The notes: generated from the letters alone by a model not told the origin. Shown: positions 36,101-48,280, numbered from the stretch's first letter. The stretch: 64,000 nt of DNA from Lomentospora prolificans (GCA_029532625.1 JARFXM010000010.1:1550001-1614000), one strand, 5' to 3'. Made by a program: numbers and translations.

Positions 36101-38554
36101 CTCCTTCCATCTGCAGAGGGATGTAATGTGACCGAAACAGAGGCGAAGCAGAGCGTTGACTGGCTGCAATGCAAATAGACAAGTCGCAGCTCCTTTCGGT
36201 GATACAATTCTAGTTCTCTGGATCGCCCTGGGCGAGGTTTTTTGCCTCCGCAGCGGGGAACAAGATAAAAATGGTTGTCTTGTCCTGTCTTGGTATAGAG
36301 AGCTTCTCACTCGTAGTCGAAATGCTCCACTCTGGAGAGAAGAGACGAAAGGGGGGTTCATTTTTGGCCGATTTCCGGGGTTACTTTCGTTTCTGGTGCT
36401 GGTCTAATACCGATAATAACAGTCTGGGGAATGTGTTGATTGCTGCGGATCGCAATCAGCGAGATACAGCAGTGGAGATGGGGTTGAGCAGTATGGCTCA
36501 GTTCATATTGGAGACAAGATTCTTTGCCAATCAGTGTATGTGAGCAGCGATCTTGAGTTTCTGGCAGCACATGCCGTTTCAAGTACACCAAGTTTATGAA
36601 TGTGAATGAGAAATCGAATGCAAGATCTGTCCATGCCCATCTCCATCTGTACAAGGCGGACGGGACCCTGGGATGATGTACTGTACCGTCCAAGTTGGGT
36701 TTGGCTCGCCAAGAGCTATCCACCTGGAATGGATCTTCTGACTTGTGTCCCGGCCTAGCCATTCAGAGGTCTCTACAAGCATGGGGCGGGACGTAAACTT
36801 TGCCTATGGGTTGGACGAGTAGGAGATCAGAACACTTGGTCTGGACGTGGACATAGTCAAGAGGCAATAGCTCCCAAGCCTTGTCTTTCGAAGAAGGTAG
36901 CTCGGCGAGGGGACAGAATCAGCTCCGAGATGGCCCCATCCACAAGCTGCGTCTCGATAAACGGCCCTACCGTGGTGCGACAAGAAGCTTCAATTTTAGC
37001 TCCTGAGGAAAATGGCCTTAGTAGGCCTAGCAGGGGAAGAGATCGTTAAAGGCCTCTAAAACGAACCAAGTAACACCCTGAAATGTTCCTTGGACGACAC
37101 CCTTGCCAAGTAGAGCCGGTAACAACACGGGATTACGAAACAAGAAGCGGCGTTGATACCTCCCACGATGAAGGGACTGAAAAAAAGTGGAGACGACGCC
37201 ATTCTTGTTGTATTAGCGGAAAATCGAGGCGGGCCTTTGCTTTGGTTTGGAAACGCCGCTGGGTCTGGTGGTGGTGAGATGAACTGGTGCCCAAGCGTGT
37301 CGCTTCGTTTGGACTGATACCCAGCCTCTCTGGCAGCTCCCTCCGCTTTTTTTGCATGACCCTCTTCGTCGGCACCGTGGAGATCCGAAGTCTCCTGTTC
37401 GCGAGACCCAGGGCGAAAACAATGTATCGGCAGAAAGTCTCCGGACGAGACTCGGATTGGGGTTCGGCTTTGGGAGGGATTGGACGTTGAATGAAGGTCG
37501 CCTCATGGTGAAGATGAATGGGAGGGTTGGCAAGAGCGACCGAAGAAACCTTGAAGGGTAGGAGCGAGAAGAACACTTGCTTGTATGGCTGGCTGAAGGA
37601 GGCATCCATGATGGAATGCATAGAGACAATGAATAACCTAAATATTTTCTCCTGATACAATTGCAATAAGAGAAGAGGCAACGCTCTAGATTTTATCCTT
37701 TTCTTCCTTTTTCATTATTGAGATGCCGCTATCGGCTTCCTTTTTATTTCTGTTTCTTCAAAATTTCCCAGTCTAGGGATGAATGCTTGACCATTGAACC
37801 CGTGAACTGAAACACGACATCACTGAAGAATTCGCTTCTGCGACTGATTTGGTGAACTAGGGCAAACACCAACACCTATAGTATTGAACCTAGCTGGCAC
37901 AAGGAAGAGCTGGAGCAACAGACAGAGACAGCATACGGCACCGCTGGCAACCACAGACACGGGATACACTGGGCATTCCATTCCCCCACACCTTATTGCT
38001 CACACTGACAGATCAGCCTTCTCGCTCTCTCCCCTTTCAGCTTTCAGTCCCTCTGGAGCAGGGCAGCCTGGTTGTTTTTTTGAGATGAAATTTAGGTTCT
38101 GTCCCGGCTCGCAATCTGAAAGCTAAAGCCAGCTGCTTTCAGATTTTCCCCTTCTCCTACTTTTTGGGGCACCATTCTTACAGCCCAGAACTCTCGATCA
38201 CTGCTTAACATTCTTGCTGGTTTTCTTGCTCCCTTCCAACATCACGCTGAGCTGGGGTTCGTCACTTCCTACTACCAACACAATTTTCAGCACCCAATTC
38301 CACCCCTCCTTAACCTCGACTCCACCGCCTGTAGGTTGGCCAGCTGTCAATCCTCAACTGCTGGCTACCTACTTGCAGGATAGGGACACCCGCGTTGCAC
38401 AGCGGAGAGAGAGCGACAGGAAGCAAAACAACGAAGGCGCTCTCTAATAATATTTTGAATTAATTAGAGAGGCGAAAATAGTACAAGCAGACCACACCAC
38501 GAGGGTTAGAATCCATCGGCCAGCAATAGCCCAAATACCCAACTTGCGCCTCGG
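33175..38554. other. 5.4-kb interval between the Pub1-like gene and YAK1
   Basis: No gene is seen on either strand. The first several hundred bases are T-rich and fit the Pub1-like 3' UTR. The middle holds purine-rich runs near 35080-35180, T-rich tracts, and two GCTGGCTGG-type words (36083, 37588). The final 470 bases are ATG-free and look like the YAK1 leader (separate entry). Confidence 0.5.
38088..38554 (+). promoter_or_regulatory. ATG-free YAK1 leader with a hairpin
   Basis: After the ATG at about 38085 no ATG occurs in any frame up to the tandem ATGATG start at 38555, about 467 bases. Within it AATCTGAAAGC at 38113-38123 is the exact reverse complement of GCTTTCAGATT at 38135-38145, giving an 11-bp stem and an 11-nt loop. 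These suggest a scanned 5' UTR with a stable structure about 410 nt from the start codon. Confidence 0.5.
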
Positions 38555-41500
38555 ATGATGGATCCACAGTGGCAGTCATATCACGACCCTACCAGCTCCC
38601 AGCAGCGATCCTACGGGGCCGACTCCAACATTATTAACTCACTTGGCCACGCACCGAGCAGTCGAGACTGCCCTAGCCAAACTCTGTCACAACCCCAGGC
38701 TGGCCCAATCCAGGTTCCGGTGCAGCACCAGCACCAGCACCAACAGCAGCACCACCAATACCAGGCCCAGCAGCACCACCACGCCGCTCCACCACCAGCA
38801 GCCGCCAGCGCCGGCGCCTATAGCTACCCCCAGTACAATTACACCACAAGCGGCACCATCTCCACCGTCTCCTCTGCCGCTTCTTCACAATACCAGAACC
38901 CGACTCCGTCATTGTCGTCCAACTCTTCCTCCTCCATCATCACCACCCCACAGAGTCGAGACGTCTCCGGCGACGTCGCCATGCAGGACGCCAACGATTC
39001 CCATGCCGGCATCAAATACGCCATGAGGCCCCATCACCAGTCCCAGCTTTCTGGCTCTGGTCGTCCCGCCAATCTCCACTGCCCTCAAGAACCCTCGTCC
39101 GCCGCCCAACGATACTCTCCCATGGAAGCCCTCTCGCCCACCTCACCCTATGCGCCAAAGGGCCCTGCCATCCAGAATCAATACGGCCAGCCTCTCCAGA
39201 GGCAATCGCCCACTCGGCAGCCCGATTATCATTCACAGAGCCCTTACCATCCCGGTCGCCAACCCCAGCTGACCGGCAGCATGATGTACTCGCCTCATGA
39301 TTATCAGCCCTCATCCTCTGCCCAGAGCCTCGAGGCGAGCTTCGCACACGATCCCAAATCTCCGCGCCATGGTGTCCCCCACAGCCTCACCGTCACCGAC
39401 GCGTCAAAGAGGGTCGTTCCTCAATTTCGGAGCATTAGGTCGCCCAACGATTTGCGACCAGTCATCAACACCCAGCCCGCTTTCCGACGAGCTGCTCCCG
39501 AGGGCGGATTTATTAGCGTACGTTGAACATTACCACCGATGTTTTTTTTTTATCGCCCATTAGAAATCCTCTTATCTTGGGAGAATTGTGTTGAGTGCTA
39601 TGTGTTTTGGGTCTTTCATTGCGTCACTTTCTGACTGGGCGGCTATGACGGGCGGGATGAGCCCCTCCGTTCGCCCTTGTCAATTGATTTCAAGGGCACA
39701 GGAGGATAGAATGCTAACGGGTAACCCCCCCCCCCATGTAGCCTCTACAAGCATTAACTGTTCACCTACCGGCGACCTATCGAATCTGCAACCCCGGCTT
39801 CAAATACGAGTCATCGCGAAACCCTCGTCGAGTGCTTACCAAGCCTAGCAAAGGCGTCAAGAACGATGGGTACGATAACGAAGATAGTGATTACATCCTC
39901 TACGTCAACGATATACTCGGATCCGAAGAGGCTGGACATAAGTAAGCGATTTAAAGCGCACGATTCGCCCGTGGCTGGGGCAAGCTGTACTAACGAACGC
40001 TCCAAGGAATCGATACCTGATTCTCGACGTCCTTGGCCAGGGTACATTCGGCCAAGTAGTCAAGTGCCAGAATCTCAAGACGCAGGAGGTCGTGGCTGTC
40101 AAAGTCATCAAGAACCGAACTGCTTATTTCAACCAGAGTATGATGGAGGTGTCAGTGCTAGATCTTGTAGGTTATACCATCTCCGTCCCTGACCTCTGAA
40201 CACCGCGCGGGTTATGTATGGCTAACGCGTAACAGCTCAATACGAAGCTCGATAAGAACGACGACCACCATCTCCTCAGGTTAAAGGATACGTTTATTCA
40301 TCGCCAGCACTTGTGTCTGGTGTTCGAGCTACTCAGTGTCAACCTGTACGAGCTGATCAAGCAGAACCAGTTCCGCGGTCTCAGCACGACGCTTGTTCGG
40401 GTATTTGCTCAACAGCTGCTTAACGGATTGGTGCTCTTGAACAAAGCTCGGCTCATCCACTGCGATTTGAAGCCCGAAAATATTCTCCTCAAGAACCTCG
40501 AGAGCCCCATAATCAAGATTATCGATTTCGGCTCTGCCTGCGATGAACGGCAAACCGTATATACCTATATCCAGTCGCGATTCTACCGATCACCCGAGGT
40601 TTTACTCGGTCTGCCATACTCATCGGCCATCGACATGTGGTCTCTAGGTTGTATTGTGGTTGAGCTCTTCCTCGGATTGCCGCTCTTCCCCGGTTCGTCC
40701 GAGTACAACCAAGTGTCGAGAATCGTTGAGATGCTGGGGAACCCCCCGAATTGGATGATTGAAATGGGAAAGCAAGGCTCCGACTTTTTTGAGAAGCGCC
40801 AGGACGAGTTCGGACGTCGCACGTATCACCTTAAGAGCATGGAGCAATACTCGCGCGAGCATGGCAATAAGGAGCAGCCAAGCAAGAAGTACTTCCAGGC
40901 CAATACGCTACCCGAGATTATTAAGTCCTACCCCCTGCCGCGCAAGAACATGAAGTCATCCGAAATTGAACGAGGTTGGTTCTATTTAATTAGGCGTCCT
41001 TGTGGATGATCAAGAAGCTAACTGCTATAGAAATGAATAACCGAACCGCGTTCATAGACTTTGTTCGTGGACTCTTGAACCTTAACCCCCTCGAGAGGTG
41101 GTCTCCGCAACAGGCCAAGCTCCACCCTTTCATCACGCAGCAGAAATTCACCGGCCCCTTCGTACCGCCCATGAACCTCAAATCGAGCTCGCTTAACCGC
41201 TCGCCCGCCCCCGGTACTCAGCAACAACAGCAGGCTGAGGCGCTATCGAAGCAGCGAGCGCAAGCCGCACAGACCCAGGCGAACAACGCCGCGCAACAGG
41301 CGCAGTACGGACCCCCGATGGGTGCTCAATATCATCCCCAGGGCCCCCCTCAGCAACCTCATCCTCAAGGCCACGTGCAGTCGCAGCAGCAGATGTACGG
41401 TGGCGCGTACCCTCAAGCCGGCGCGGTGCCAAATCAAGTCCCCGCCTACGGTGGCTCTCAGCCGGCCTACGGCCAGATGCCTATGAACCAGGGTCCTCAG

Positions 41501-41875
41501 CAAATACCATCTCAGCAGTACGGTAACGCCCACCAACCAATGGGCGGCATGTACCAGCAACAACCAACCACGCGGACCGGACGCGCGCGCGCATCTACGA
41601 TGGAGCAGCAGCAAAGCGGTATCCCTGCTGCAATCCAGAGGGTAGCCAGCCACCTCGACCCCACACAACCCATCAGACTGCAGCCGAGCCCGGCGTACTA
41701 TCCGCCGCCGCCCGACGGCATGGCTGGCATGGACAGCACGCCAGGAAGAGCAGGAAGAAGAGGCAGCAGGGCGCAAACTGGCGGTCGTGGCAACCGTGAC
41801 TTCATCCGCACCCTCGAAGAGAGGACGCTGGAGGAGGGTTACATGGGAAACGCCGCCCAGAACCCCTGGCACTAA
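38555..41875 (+). CDS. yak1: YAK1 DYRK-family protein kinase
   Basis: Exons 38555-39517, 39742-39941, 40007-40166, 40236-40974 and 41031-41875 give 968 aa. The N-terminus is Gln/His/Ser-rich and disordered. A conserved Yak1 block follows in exon 2 (ATYRICNPGFKYESSRNPRR, then DSDYILYVND). The kinase domain has a glycine loop GQGTFGQVVK, catalytic Lys in VAVKVIK, HCDLKPENILL, IDFGSA in place of DFG, and the activation-loop YTYIQSRFYRSPE with the DYRK-type Tyr that is autophosphorylated in the family. The C-terminal tail is Gln/Pro/Gly-rich and ends in a conserved RDFIRTLEERTLEEGYMG-like segment. Yak1 is a growth-restraining kinase acting opposite PKA and TOR in stress and nutrient responses. 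Intron 4 has a GTTGGT donor, forced by the ER-EMNNR junction. All catalytic residues are present. Confidence 0.95.
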
Positions 41876-42007
41876 AAGGTGGGAATACAATGGGAGCTAG
41901 TGTTGTGAGCGACGTCAAATGGCGACTGATGTTCGGGAAAACAAAGAGAGCTAAAGCCTCTCTTCTTCACGCTAGATGGAGCCGCAGATTACCTCGGTGC
42001 TCCAGGA

Positions 42008-42028
42008 CTCTCTCTCTCTCTCTCTCTG
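42008..42028. repeat. (CT)n microsatellite in the YAK1 3' flank
   Basis: About ten CT units, 130 bases after the YAK1 stop codon. Confidence 0.85.
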
Positions 42029-42259
42029 CTCTTTTCTTTCTCTATACATCGTAGGGTATAGTGAAATGGAGATCGGCTAGCGGTCTGTCGAAGCCGATCA
42101 CTACTCTCATAACACATTGCACACTGGGTTTTATTATATTTCCTTATACGTTTTGGACGGTGGGGTAGGGCGGGAAGGGCATTAGGTGGAAAGCGTGTTT
42201 GCGAGGGACTTTAGCAAAGGGAAAGAAATTCAAAGTTCGTGTTCGGGATTTCACCCAGC

Positions 42260-42280
42260 CTCTCTCTCTCTCTCTCTCTC
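42260..42280. repeat. Second (CT)n microsatellite in the YAK1 3' flank
   Basis: About ten CT units, 230 bases downstream of the first CT tract and of similar length. Confidence 0.85.
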
Positions 42281-43155
42281 GTGTCTCCTCTCGCCTCTTG
42301 AGAGGTTGTATCCTTCTTTCTTATTTTCTCTCGTGTTGGACCAAGCAACGTGTTGTTGTTGGGCATGTGTTTCTCGATTGTTGCCGTTTTTTCTTTACTC
42401 AAACGCGACCGCGATGACATGTTTCTCCTCTCCGTGGTTTTCCTATGTTCTATTACCTCACTTTGCAATGTTTTTTTCTGTTCCCTCGCATCCGTGAGCA
42501 CAATTGAAAGGAGCTGGAGGATAAATGCAAAAAGATTGATTGGGGGCAATGACTATTCGGTCGAGGGTCCCCCCCCGTGTTCCATCATTCTGTCAATTGC
42601 AAGTGAAGGCCCTTGATCTGCCTTCCTTGCCCGTGATCTGCCTGCCTTTTGGTGCGTTTCTTGGATCGTTACTCTGCTTTTGACTTGTGATTGGTGATGT
42701 GCCCTTCATGTTGCTTTCGAGGTCTTTCCTCGTCTGATAACGCGTGACTCGCGTGTGGGTGTGAGTGTGTATTCGCCAAATTCTATTTTCGAGGAGGTAA
42801 CTGACATGAATGGCTCACCTCCGACTACGACACATTTCACGGGTGATGGTGCTGCGAGAAGTCAAGTGCGGCAAGGAGAGCCCCTGCTCTACTTCGCCGG
42901 CAGAGCAAGGTATATTTGTATTCTTCATATCAGCAACGCAAAGATCAGATGAGAGTAGATCAAGGAAGAAAAAAAAAAAAAAAAAGGCCGTAGGGTTACA
43001 CGAATAGCATTTTTTTGCCGAAAATCCAGATATCCAAGAACGCCCTCCTCCTTCCCAAGCCCTTCTTAGCCTGCCTTTATCTTTTTTTTTTTTTTTTCTT
43101 TTCGTTTTCGTCGTTCGAAAAAGGATCAATGCTTGATCCCCTGCGGTGTATCAGA

Positions 43156-44309
43156 TCACCGTCTGCCCCTGCCCCTCCTCGAGGACCCTACCAGGCTATC
43201 ACTGTAGAGCTTGCCACCACCATTGGAGCTGTTCCGGATGAGGTCAGGCTTGGAGCTGGCGTTGGCGTTGCTGTTGTTAGACTCTGAAAAACCGAGCTTC
43301 CCGTCTACGACTTGGCTAGGCCCGGGTCGGCGGCTAGTTTCGGGGACGTCCGAGGCGTAGCCGCGAGGGTTGGCGTAGACTTTGATGATCCTGCCGTCGG
43401 CCTGCAGTGATGTTAGTCTCGTGCGTTTACCGACACAGGCGAAGAAGGGCTTACCATTTGATCGTTAAATTTGTTAATGACCTTCTCACCGGCCTCCCTC
43501 GAATGGAAAACCATCTCCACAAGCATGATGGGATGCGTCTTGAGCACCTTGCAGACCAGCATCTCGCCGCCGACGGGCGTCATGGCGCTCTCGATATCGG
43601 CCGCCGTGGTGCCGGGCGCAAAGTTCTGCGCTAGCACAGAGAAGGGGCCCGCGAGTCCGCGTATCGAGAGCTCAGGTGCCGGGGAGCCGGTTTTGGCGTT
43701 GGCGTTCTTCTTCTTCTGCTGGTGCGCCTTGGGGCCCTTTGGAGCATTGAGGACGTTGGCCTGCGAGGCGTCAACGCGCTGGAGGGCGGAAGCGAGCTGG
43801 GCGGTGCGCTTGACGGGTTTGGAACCCGGCGCGGAGACGCGGGAGGCGAGGGAGTTGGGAGGGTTTACGGAGGCGTGGAGGTCGTGGGTCCATTCGGCGT
43901 TGACGTTGCCGGGAGGTACGCGGGCGGAGGTGGAGGCGGTTCGCTTCTAGGGAGAAAGAGATTAGTCCTGTCTATGGGATGGGGAAGAGAGGCGAGCGAG
44001 GAGCGTCGGCGGAAAGGGGCGGAGGGGGGTTGTGTATACATACCATCTTGGTTACGCCGACTCGGCTGGCTAGGGAGGGGCCGGCGCCCAACTTTTGGGC
44101 GGAGGGTGCGCTCTTCCTGCGGTCTTTGGAGAAGATGCTGGCGGCTAGTTGCTCGTTGCGCTTGCGCTCGCGACCTAGTTGTTCGCGTGCGCGGTTAGAA
44201 TAATGGGAATTGAGGCGCTTTAGCGGCGGGATGGTGGGCACACACCTTCGTGGATAATCTTTTCGAAGTCGCTGGCGGCTTTGGCCTTCTTAGCTTCTGG
44301 CTTGCCCAT
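43156..44309 (-). CDS. RRM-domain RNA-binding protein, function unknown
   Basis: Minus-strand exons 44309-44246, 44174-44044, 43946-43455 and 43401-43156 give 310 aa. The N-terminus is charged (MGKPEAKKAKAASDFEKIIH, then RERKRNEQLAASIFSKDRRK) with a SLASRVGVTK motif; the middle is Lys/Ala/Ser-rich with EWTHDLHA. A divergent RRM spans about residues 168-240 (VLAQNFAPGTTAADIESAM, then GGEMLVCKVLKTHPIMLVEM and a REAGEKVINKFNDQ helix). The C-terminus is Asn/Ser/Gly-rich and ends SSRRGRGRR. I recall this arrangement as a conserved, little-studied filamentous-ascomycete protein with a layout loosely like Aly/POLDIP3 adaptors (one RRM between basic, Arg/Gly-ending arms); that comparison is inference. 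It is transcribed divergently from the Sds3-like gene 870 bases away, so the two may share a promoter region. Confidence 0.82.
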
Positions 44310-45182
44310 TTTGAAGTATTAAGGTAGTTGAAAAGATAATGGAGAAAAATACTGAATTAAAAAGATGGGAACGAAATAAAAAGAGTTCAAAGATGAAGAG
44401 GAGATGCGGTGCTTTAGAACGGGAGGCGATGATAGCCTCGTCGGGATGGGATGTTGGCCTCTTGCAATAAATGGTGTTGGTGGCAGTGCCCAGCTCCGTG
44501 AAAAATGGGGAGGGCGAGACGCCGTGGCACGCGTCGAGGCTGGCAATGCTGGCAAATGCAAGGCACGCAGGAGAGCAGAATGGCTTGCTTTTTTTTTCCC
44601 ATTCAATGAAGGTCCATGTCATGTTGGTGCGCCATTGAGGCCGGGCGGGTACATCCATGTCCATGTCCATGTCATGATTGAATCGACAGCTGGTGCATGA
44701 CGGATGCCAGCTGCCACTTAGTCGCCTGACAGCAGAGACATGGATGCGTGCAGTGCGTGTCCAAGGTATTGGTGTCATGGTCATGGTGCACAGCACTAAG
44801 ACAGTGCAATATGCCAAAAGTCCAAATTCTGTTGTGCCTTGCCGGCTCTCTCGCTTTTCCCCTCCAGCCTCGTCCCACCCACACTCTCACTTCTTCTTCC
44901 TCCGCAGCCAATTTCTTGTTTCCCGTCTATTGAGTCTCTATTGGTAGACGGTAGCCATTTGGGTGTGGGATTTCCTCTATCGAGAGCAGGTTTCTTCAGT
45001 TCCAAATATTAGAATTCTCATGATCTGCTCCAGAAACCTATTCCTTTTAGGTACAGATCCACCGAACCCCGAACAACACCGATCCCGCTCGACCAAGCCT
45101 CTTTTTCTTTTCCATTTCTACCTAAAAACCAACCGTTAACGCATACATACGAATTCTCCAATATCTTCAACTAAATACCGTC
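44310..45182. promoter_or_regulatory. Divergent promoter region between the RRM gene and the Sds3-like gene
   Basis: 873 bases separate the two divergent start codons and contain no gene, so both promoters must lie here. There is a (CCATGT)3 short tandem repeat at 44655-44672, and a CT-rich run near 44865-44930 that may mark the plus-strand leader. No well-known binding site stands out. Confidence 0.55.
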
Positions 45183-46904
45183 ATGGCCACTACAGAGCCA
45201 GCGATGGCGAGTGGTTCCGGCCTCCGGCCTGCCACCCGACGAGCCGAACCCCAGGCCCCTTCCAAGCGCGACAAGAAGCGCCAGCTCCTCAACGAGCGCA
45301 TCGCCGCTCTCTCCGAAAAGTTCGATCGTAACCGAGACTCGGCTTACGTCGATCAGCTTCAAAAGATCCAAGTCGATACCAGTCTCGTGCAGCGCATTGA
45401 CCCATACGCAGCTAATGCCGCCAGCATCATTAACGATCTCCGCCAGGAGCACCGGAACATCACCGGACCCAACCCGACCTCCCAGAGCGCCAGGAGCCTT
45501 CTTGACATGGCCGGACCAAAATTCCAAGATTGGGCGCAGGAGATTTCTGACTTGCATGAGCGCAAGGATATTCAGCTGAGCAACCAGCATGTACGTCACC
45601 CATTGTGGTCCCTTATCCGCTGCGCGCAAACCACAAACTCGGTTGCTAACGCTTTTTCGTAACGAATACAGGCCGAATATGAACGCAAGGTTCAAGAATT
45701 CAAGAATGTTCATAGCTACCGAGTTGAAACTGCTAAGCGGGAACACCAAGCTCTTGCCTCGACCCTTCGAGACCGACTGATCAATTCGCTCGCCGCCAAG
45801 AAGAACCGTTTGAATAAGGAGAAGGAGGCTCTTGAGCTTTCAGATTCGTCCGCTCTACTTTTCCACCCCAACCAATTTAGTATCACGAACCCTGCCAGCC
45901 CCGGCGGCACTCATGGCAAGCGGGCCACCCGACTTCGAAAGGACGCTGAAGATATCGGTCTCGGCGATAGCAAGAAGCGCAAGCGAGCCACCGGCGACGA
46001 CGACGGATCTCCTGCTCCCAGCCGCCGAGCTCTTGATACCATAGGCACAACGCCTCTCTGGCAGTCTGAGAAGCTCCGTGTTGCCGCGAAGCAGAACGGC
46101 CCTATCTACAGTGTCGACAAGCTTTTCACCGATAAAGAGCTCACGCTCACCTACAATACTGCGGCTCAAGCCGCTCATATGCACATTTTGCGCCATCGCG
46201 TGAACGGGCCTGCTGGTTCATCTTCGGATGGAAATGAGTCCAGCAACGATGATGACAATGATCAGGATAGCGCCGACCTTGCCGCCCCCATGATGGAGCG
46301 CGCCCCCTCGCATGCTACGAGGAGTACACGAGGCACCGTGAACAACAATGTGATTGACCACAAGATTGTTGGCTTTGAGGCTATCGCCGATTATGAGCTG
46401 CCTGGAAACCTGGAGAAGATTCAGGGTCTCGAGCCCCCTAAGCTGCCCCCCATCGCCCCTTCGCAGTACAGCAAACCTCCTACCCGATCCCAGGACCAAA
46501 ACACCCCCGTGTCCTTGGCCAACGATACAATCAACGAGGATGTTCAGATCATGTCGTACTTTAAGCAATTCGACGCACACTCCAAGCCCGGTTCCTCGCT
46601 CATGGTTAATGGCAGCTTGAAGCGAGTCCTCGAGGCTGCCGCGACTCCCAATGCTAAGAACCGTTACGTCGCCTTCGTCGGCGGTGGTCCCCGTCGAGAC
46701 CTCGAAGAGATCCGTCGTGAGCTCGGTTTACCCTCGGACAAATCAGCCGAGAACCCCAGTCCCGAGAAGTCCTCTTCCGGGTTGATTGCCGCGGCTACCG
46801 CCTCTGCTGCCGCCGCCATGAGCAGGCAGAGCAGTCAGGGTGGCGTGGCCATGAGCCGCACTGGTACGAATGGCAGCGCGCGCGGAAAAGGTCGCAAGAA
46901 CTAA
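45183..46904 (+). CDS. Sds3-like histone deacetylase complex subunit
   Basis: Exons 45183-45590 and 45672-46904 give 546 aa. The N-terminal third is helical and charged: SKRDKKRQLLNERIAALSEK, an EISDLHERKDIQL segment, and after the 81-nt intron EYERKVQEFKNVHSYRVETA and STLRDRLINSLAAKKNRLNK, a coiled-coil Sds3/Dep1-type region. LLFHPNQFSITNPASPGGTH is a signature I associate with fungal Sds3-like proteins. The middle has a basic stretch (KKRKRAT) suggesting nuclear import; the C-terminus is Ser/Ala-rich ending GKGRKN. Family knowledge: Sds3/Dep1 proteins are structural subunits of the large Rpd3/Sin3 deacetylase complexes (Clr6 complex in S. pombe), which repress transcription. Which of the Sds3 or Dep1 paralogues it matches is not resolved, so no symbol is given. 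Confidence 0.78.
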
Positions 46905-47425
46905 GTTGGGGGTGAAATGATAACAGGGCCCATATATATATGGGTAGGTAGTACAGGCCGTAGCTTCTAAGCGCGGTGTGGCTGCCGCAAAGGTGGTTTA
47001 TCATTCGACCCCCTTTTTTTTTTTTTTCTCTTCTCTTTACTTTGTCCATTTCTATATAAGTGCACGTTTCTTTCTTTCTTCCTTTCCTTTTGTGGTTAAC
47101 TTTCGAAAGAGAGCCAAGGCGAAAACAGGAGTTGAACGGGGCGCAACATGACGATATTAGTTGTTTTGGGTTTACGCATTGCAAGCCTGCCTTGAATGGG
47201 GGTTTGGCACAGCCTTCATTGAATTTTCACGAGTACTAGGGTTTATGCAGTGAAGGCTCTTGGTGGATTTACCAATCGAGCACTTATAATAGTTTTTCAA
47301 TTAGAGTATTCCTCATACACATTATCGTAACAGCGTGATGTCTACAAGAAAAAAAAAAATCCCACGAATATCCACAAAGAGAGAAAAAAGAAAAAAGTTG
47401 GCCGTTAACACTAGCGCCTCCTTTT
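46905..47425. other. Convergent 3' gap between the Sds3-like and AsaB-like genes
   Basis: About 520 bases with T-rich runs (near 47011-47027) and an A-rich run near 47350, no gene. It should contain both 3' UTRs. Confidence 0.5.
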
Positions 47426-48280
47426 TCAAGGACCAAAGACTAGGGCGCGAACCTCAATGCTCTCACGGCCCTCGGCGTCCGGAAGAGTACCGGGATGGTC
47501 AAAGGCAGTGTGCGCGAGCCTACCCCCGCGAACCTTGCTCCCTTCCTTGAGGGCCTCGCTATCGAAACACTGCAGGAGGAGGCGCTCGTCCCCAGTCATG
47601 CCGCTGAGGTACTGCCACTGTTGGTCGGGGTGAAAGGCGATAGAGGCCGTCTCGCCTGTAAAAGTCTCGTAGATGTGCTGAACGGGGATTACGTCTGCGT
47701 CCCTCACGGAGGCAGAGGAAGCAAAGGCCAACGGGAACGATTCAACTGGGTTCTTGTTGAGGGGGCGCCAGACGTTGATGATGCGGTACCTTCCCTTGAG
47801 GCGCTCCTCGGCCTCGTCCTCCGGCAGGTGGCGGCGCACGCGGGCCTCGGCGGCCTTGAGGGTCTGGTCGATGTGGGCCTTGAGCACGGGGTTCCTGGAA
47901 GCGTTGGGGTCGGCGCGGCGGATGGTGTGGTCGAAGATGACGACCTTGGAGCTGCCGGGGACGTTTTTGAGGAGAAGGTCCTCGACTTCGGGGTAGAAGT
48001 TTGCCTTGATGGAGGCGTCGTCGGTGAAGTCTTGCTCGGTGGAGGGGGGCAGGTTGCGCACGACTTTGACGGAATCGTGGTCGAGCGTTAGGGAGTCCTC
48101 GGAGCCGCGCACGTCGCGGATTAGGATCTGTTGAAAGTCGTCGCCGAAGTTGCGGACGGCTTCACCGGGCTTGGGATCGCGGACGAGGTTGTAGGGGATG
48201 GAGCCGTCGGCTGGCGGCGCGTAGAAAGAGATGGTGGCGGTTACGTCGCCGCGGGGGACGCGAGTGGATTGGATGGCCAT
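47426..48280 (-). CDS. AsaB/CmcJ-like (GA4 desaturase family) oxidoreductase
   Basis: Intronless, 284 aa, start at 48280 (MAIQSTRVPRGDVTATISFY). Conserved blocks of the family are present in order: a KVVIFDHTIRR segment, AHIDQTLKAAEARVRRHLP, GRYRIINVWRPLNKNPVESF-like with a potential metal-ligand His in HIDQT, then DVIPVQHIYETFTGETASIAFHP, WQYLSGMTGDERLLLQCFDS and GRLAHTAFDHP. The family, usually annotated after gibberellin desaturase DES, Aspergillus AsaB or bacterial CmcJ, is thought to be 2-oxoglutarate/Fe(II)-dependent-like and acts in secondary metabolism, but most members have no known substrate. No other biosynthetic gene is near: neighbours are a chromatin subunit and a DNA-binding protein, so there is no support for a gene cluster. 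Length is typical, and no break is seen. Confidence 0.82.
   Translation of the reverse strand: MAIQSTRVPRGDVTATISFYAPPADGSIPYNLVRDPKPGEAVRNFGDDFQQILIRDVRGSEDSLTLDHDSVKVVRNLPPSTEQDFTDDASIKANFYPEVEDLLLKNVPGSSKVVIFDHTIRRADPNASRNPVLKAHIDQTLKAAEARVRRHLPEDEAEERLKGRYRIINVWRPLNKNPVESFPLAFASSASVRDADVIPVQHIYETFTGETASIAFHPDQQWQYLSGMTGDERLLLQCFDSEALKEGSKVRGGRLAHTAFDHPGTLPDAEGRESIEVRALVFGP

Larger units (their letters stand above)
41876..43155. other. Convergent 3' gap between YAK1 and the RRM gene
   Basis: No gene is seen. The gap should hold both 3' UTRs. It contains two CT microsatellites (42008-42028 and 42260-42280), an A17 run at 42969-42985 and a T16 run at 43082-43097; the last two, about 100 bases apart and of opposite sense, could pair in a transcript. 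Confidence 0.5.

Noticed and set aside
47426..48280. Idea of a secondary-metabolite cluster around the AsaB-like gene
   Set aside because: Neighbours are a chromatin subunit and a DNA-binding protein; no synthase, transporter or pathway regulator is nearby.
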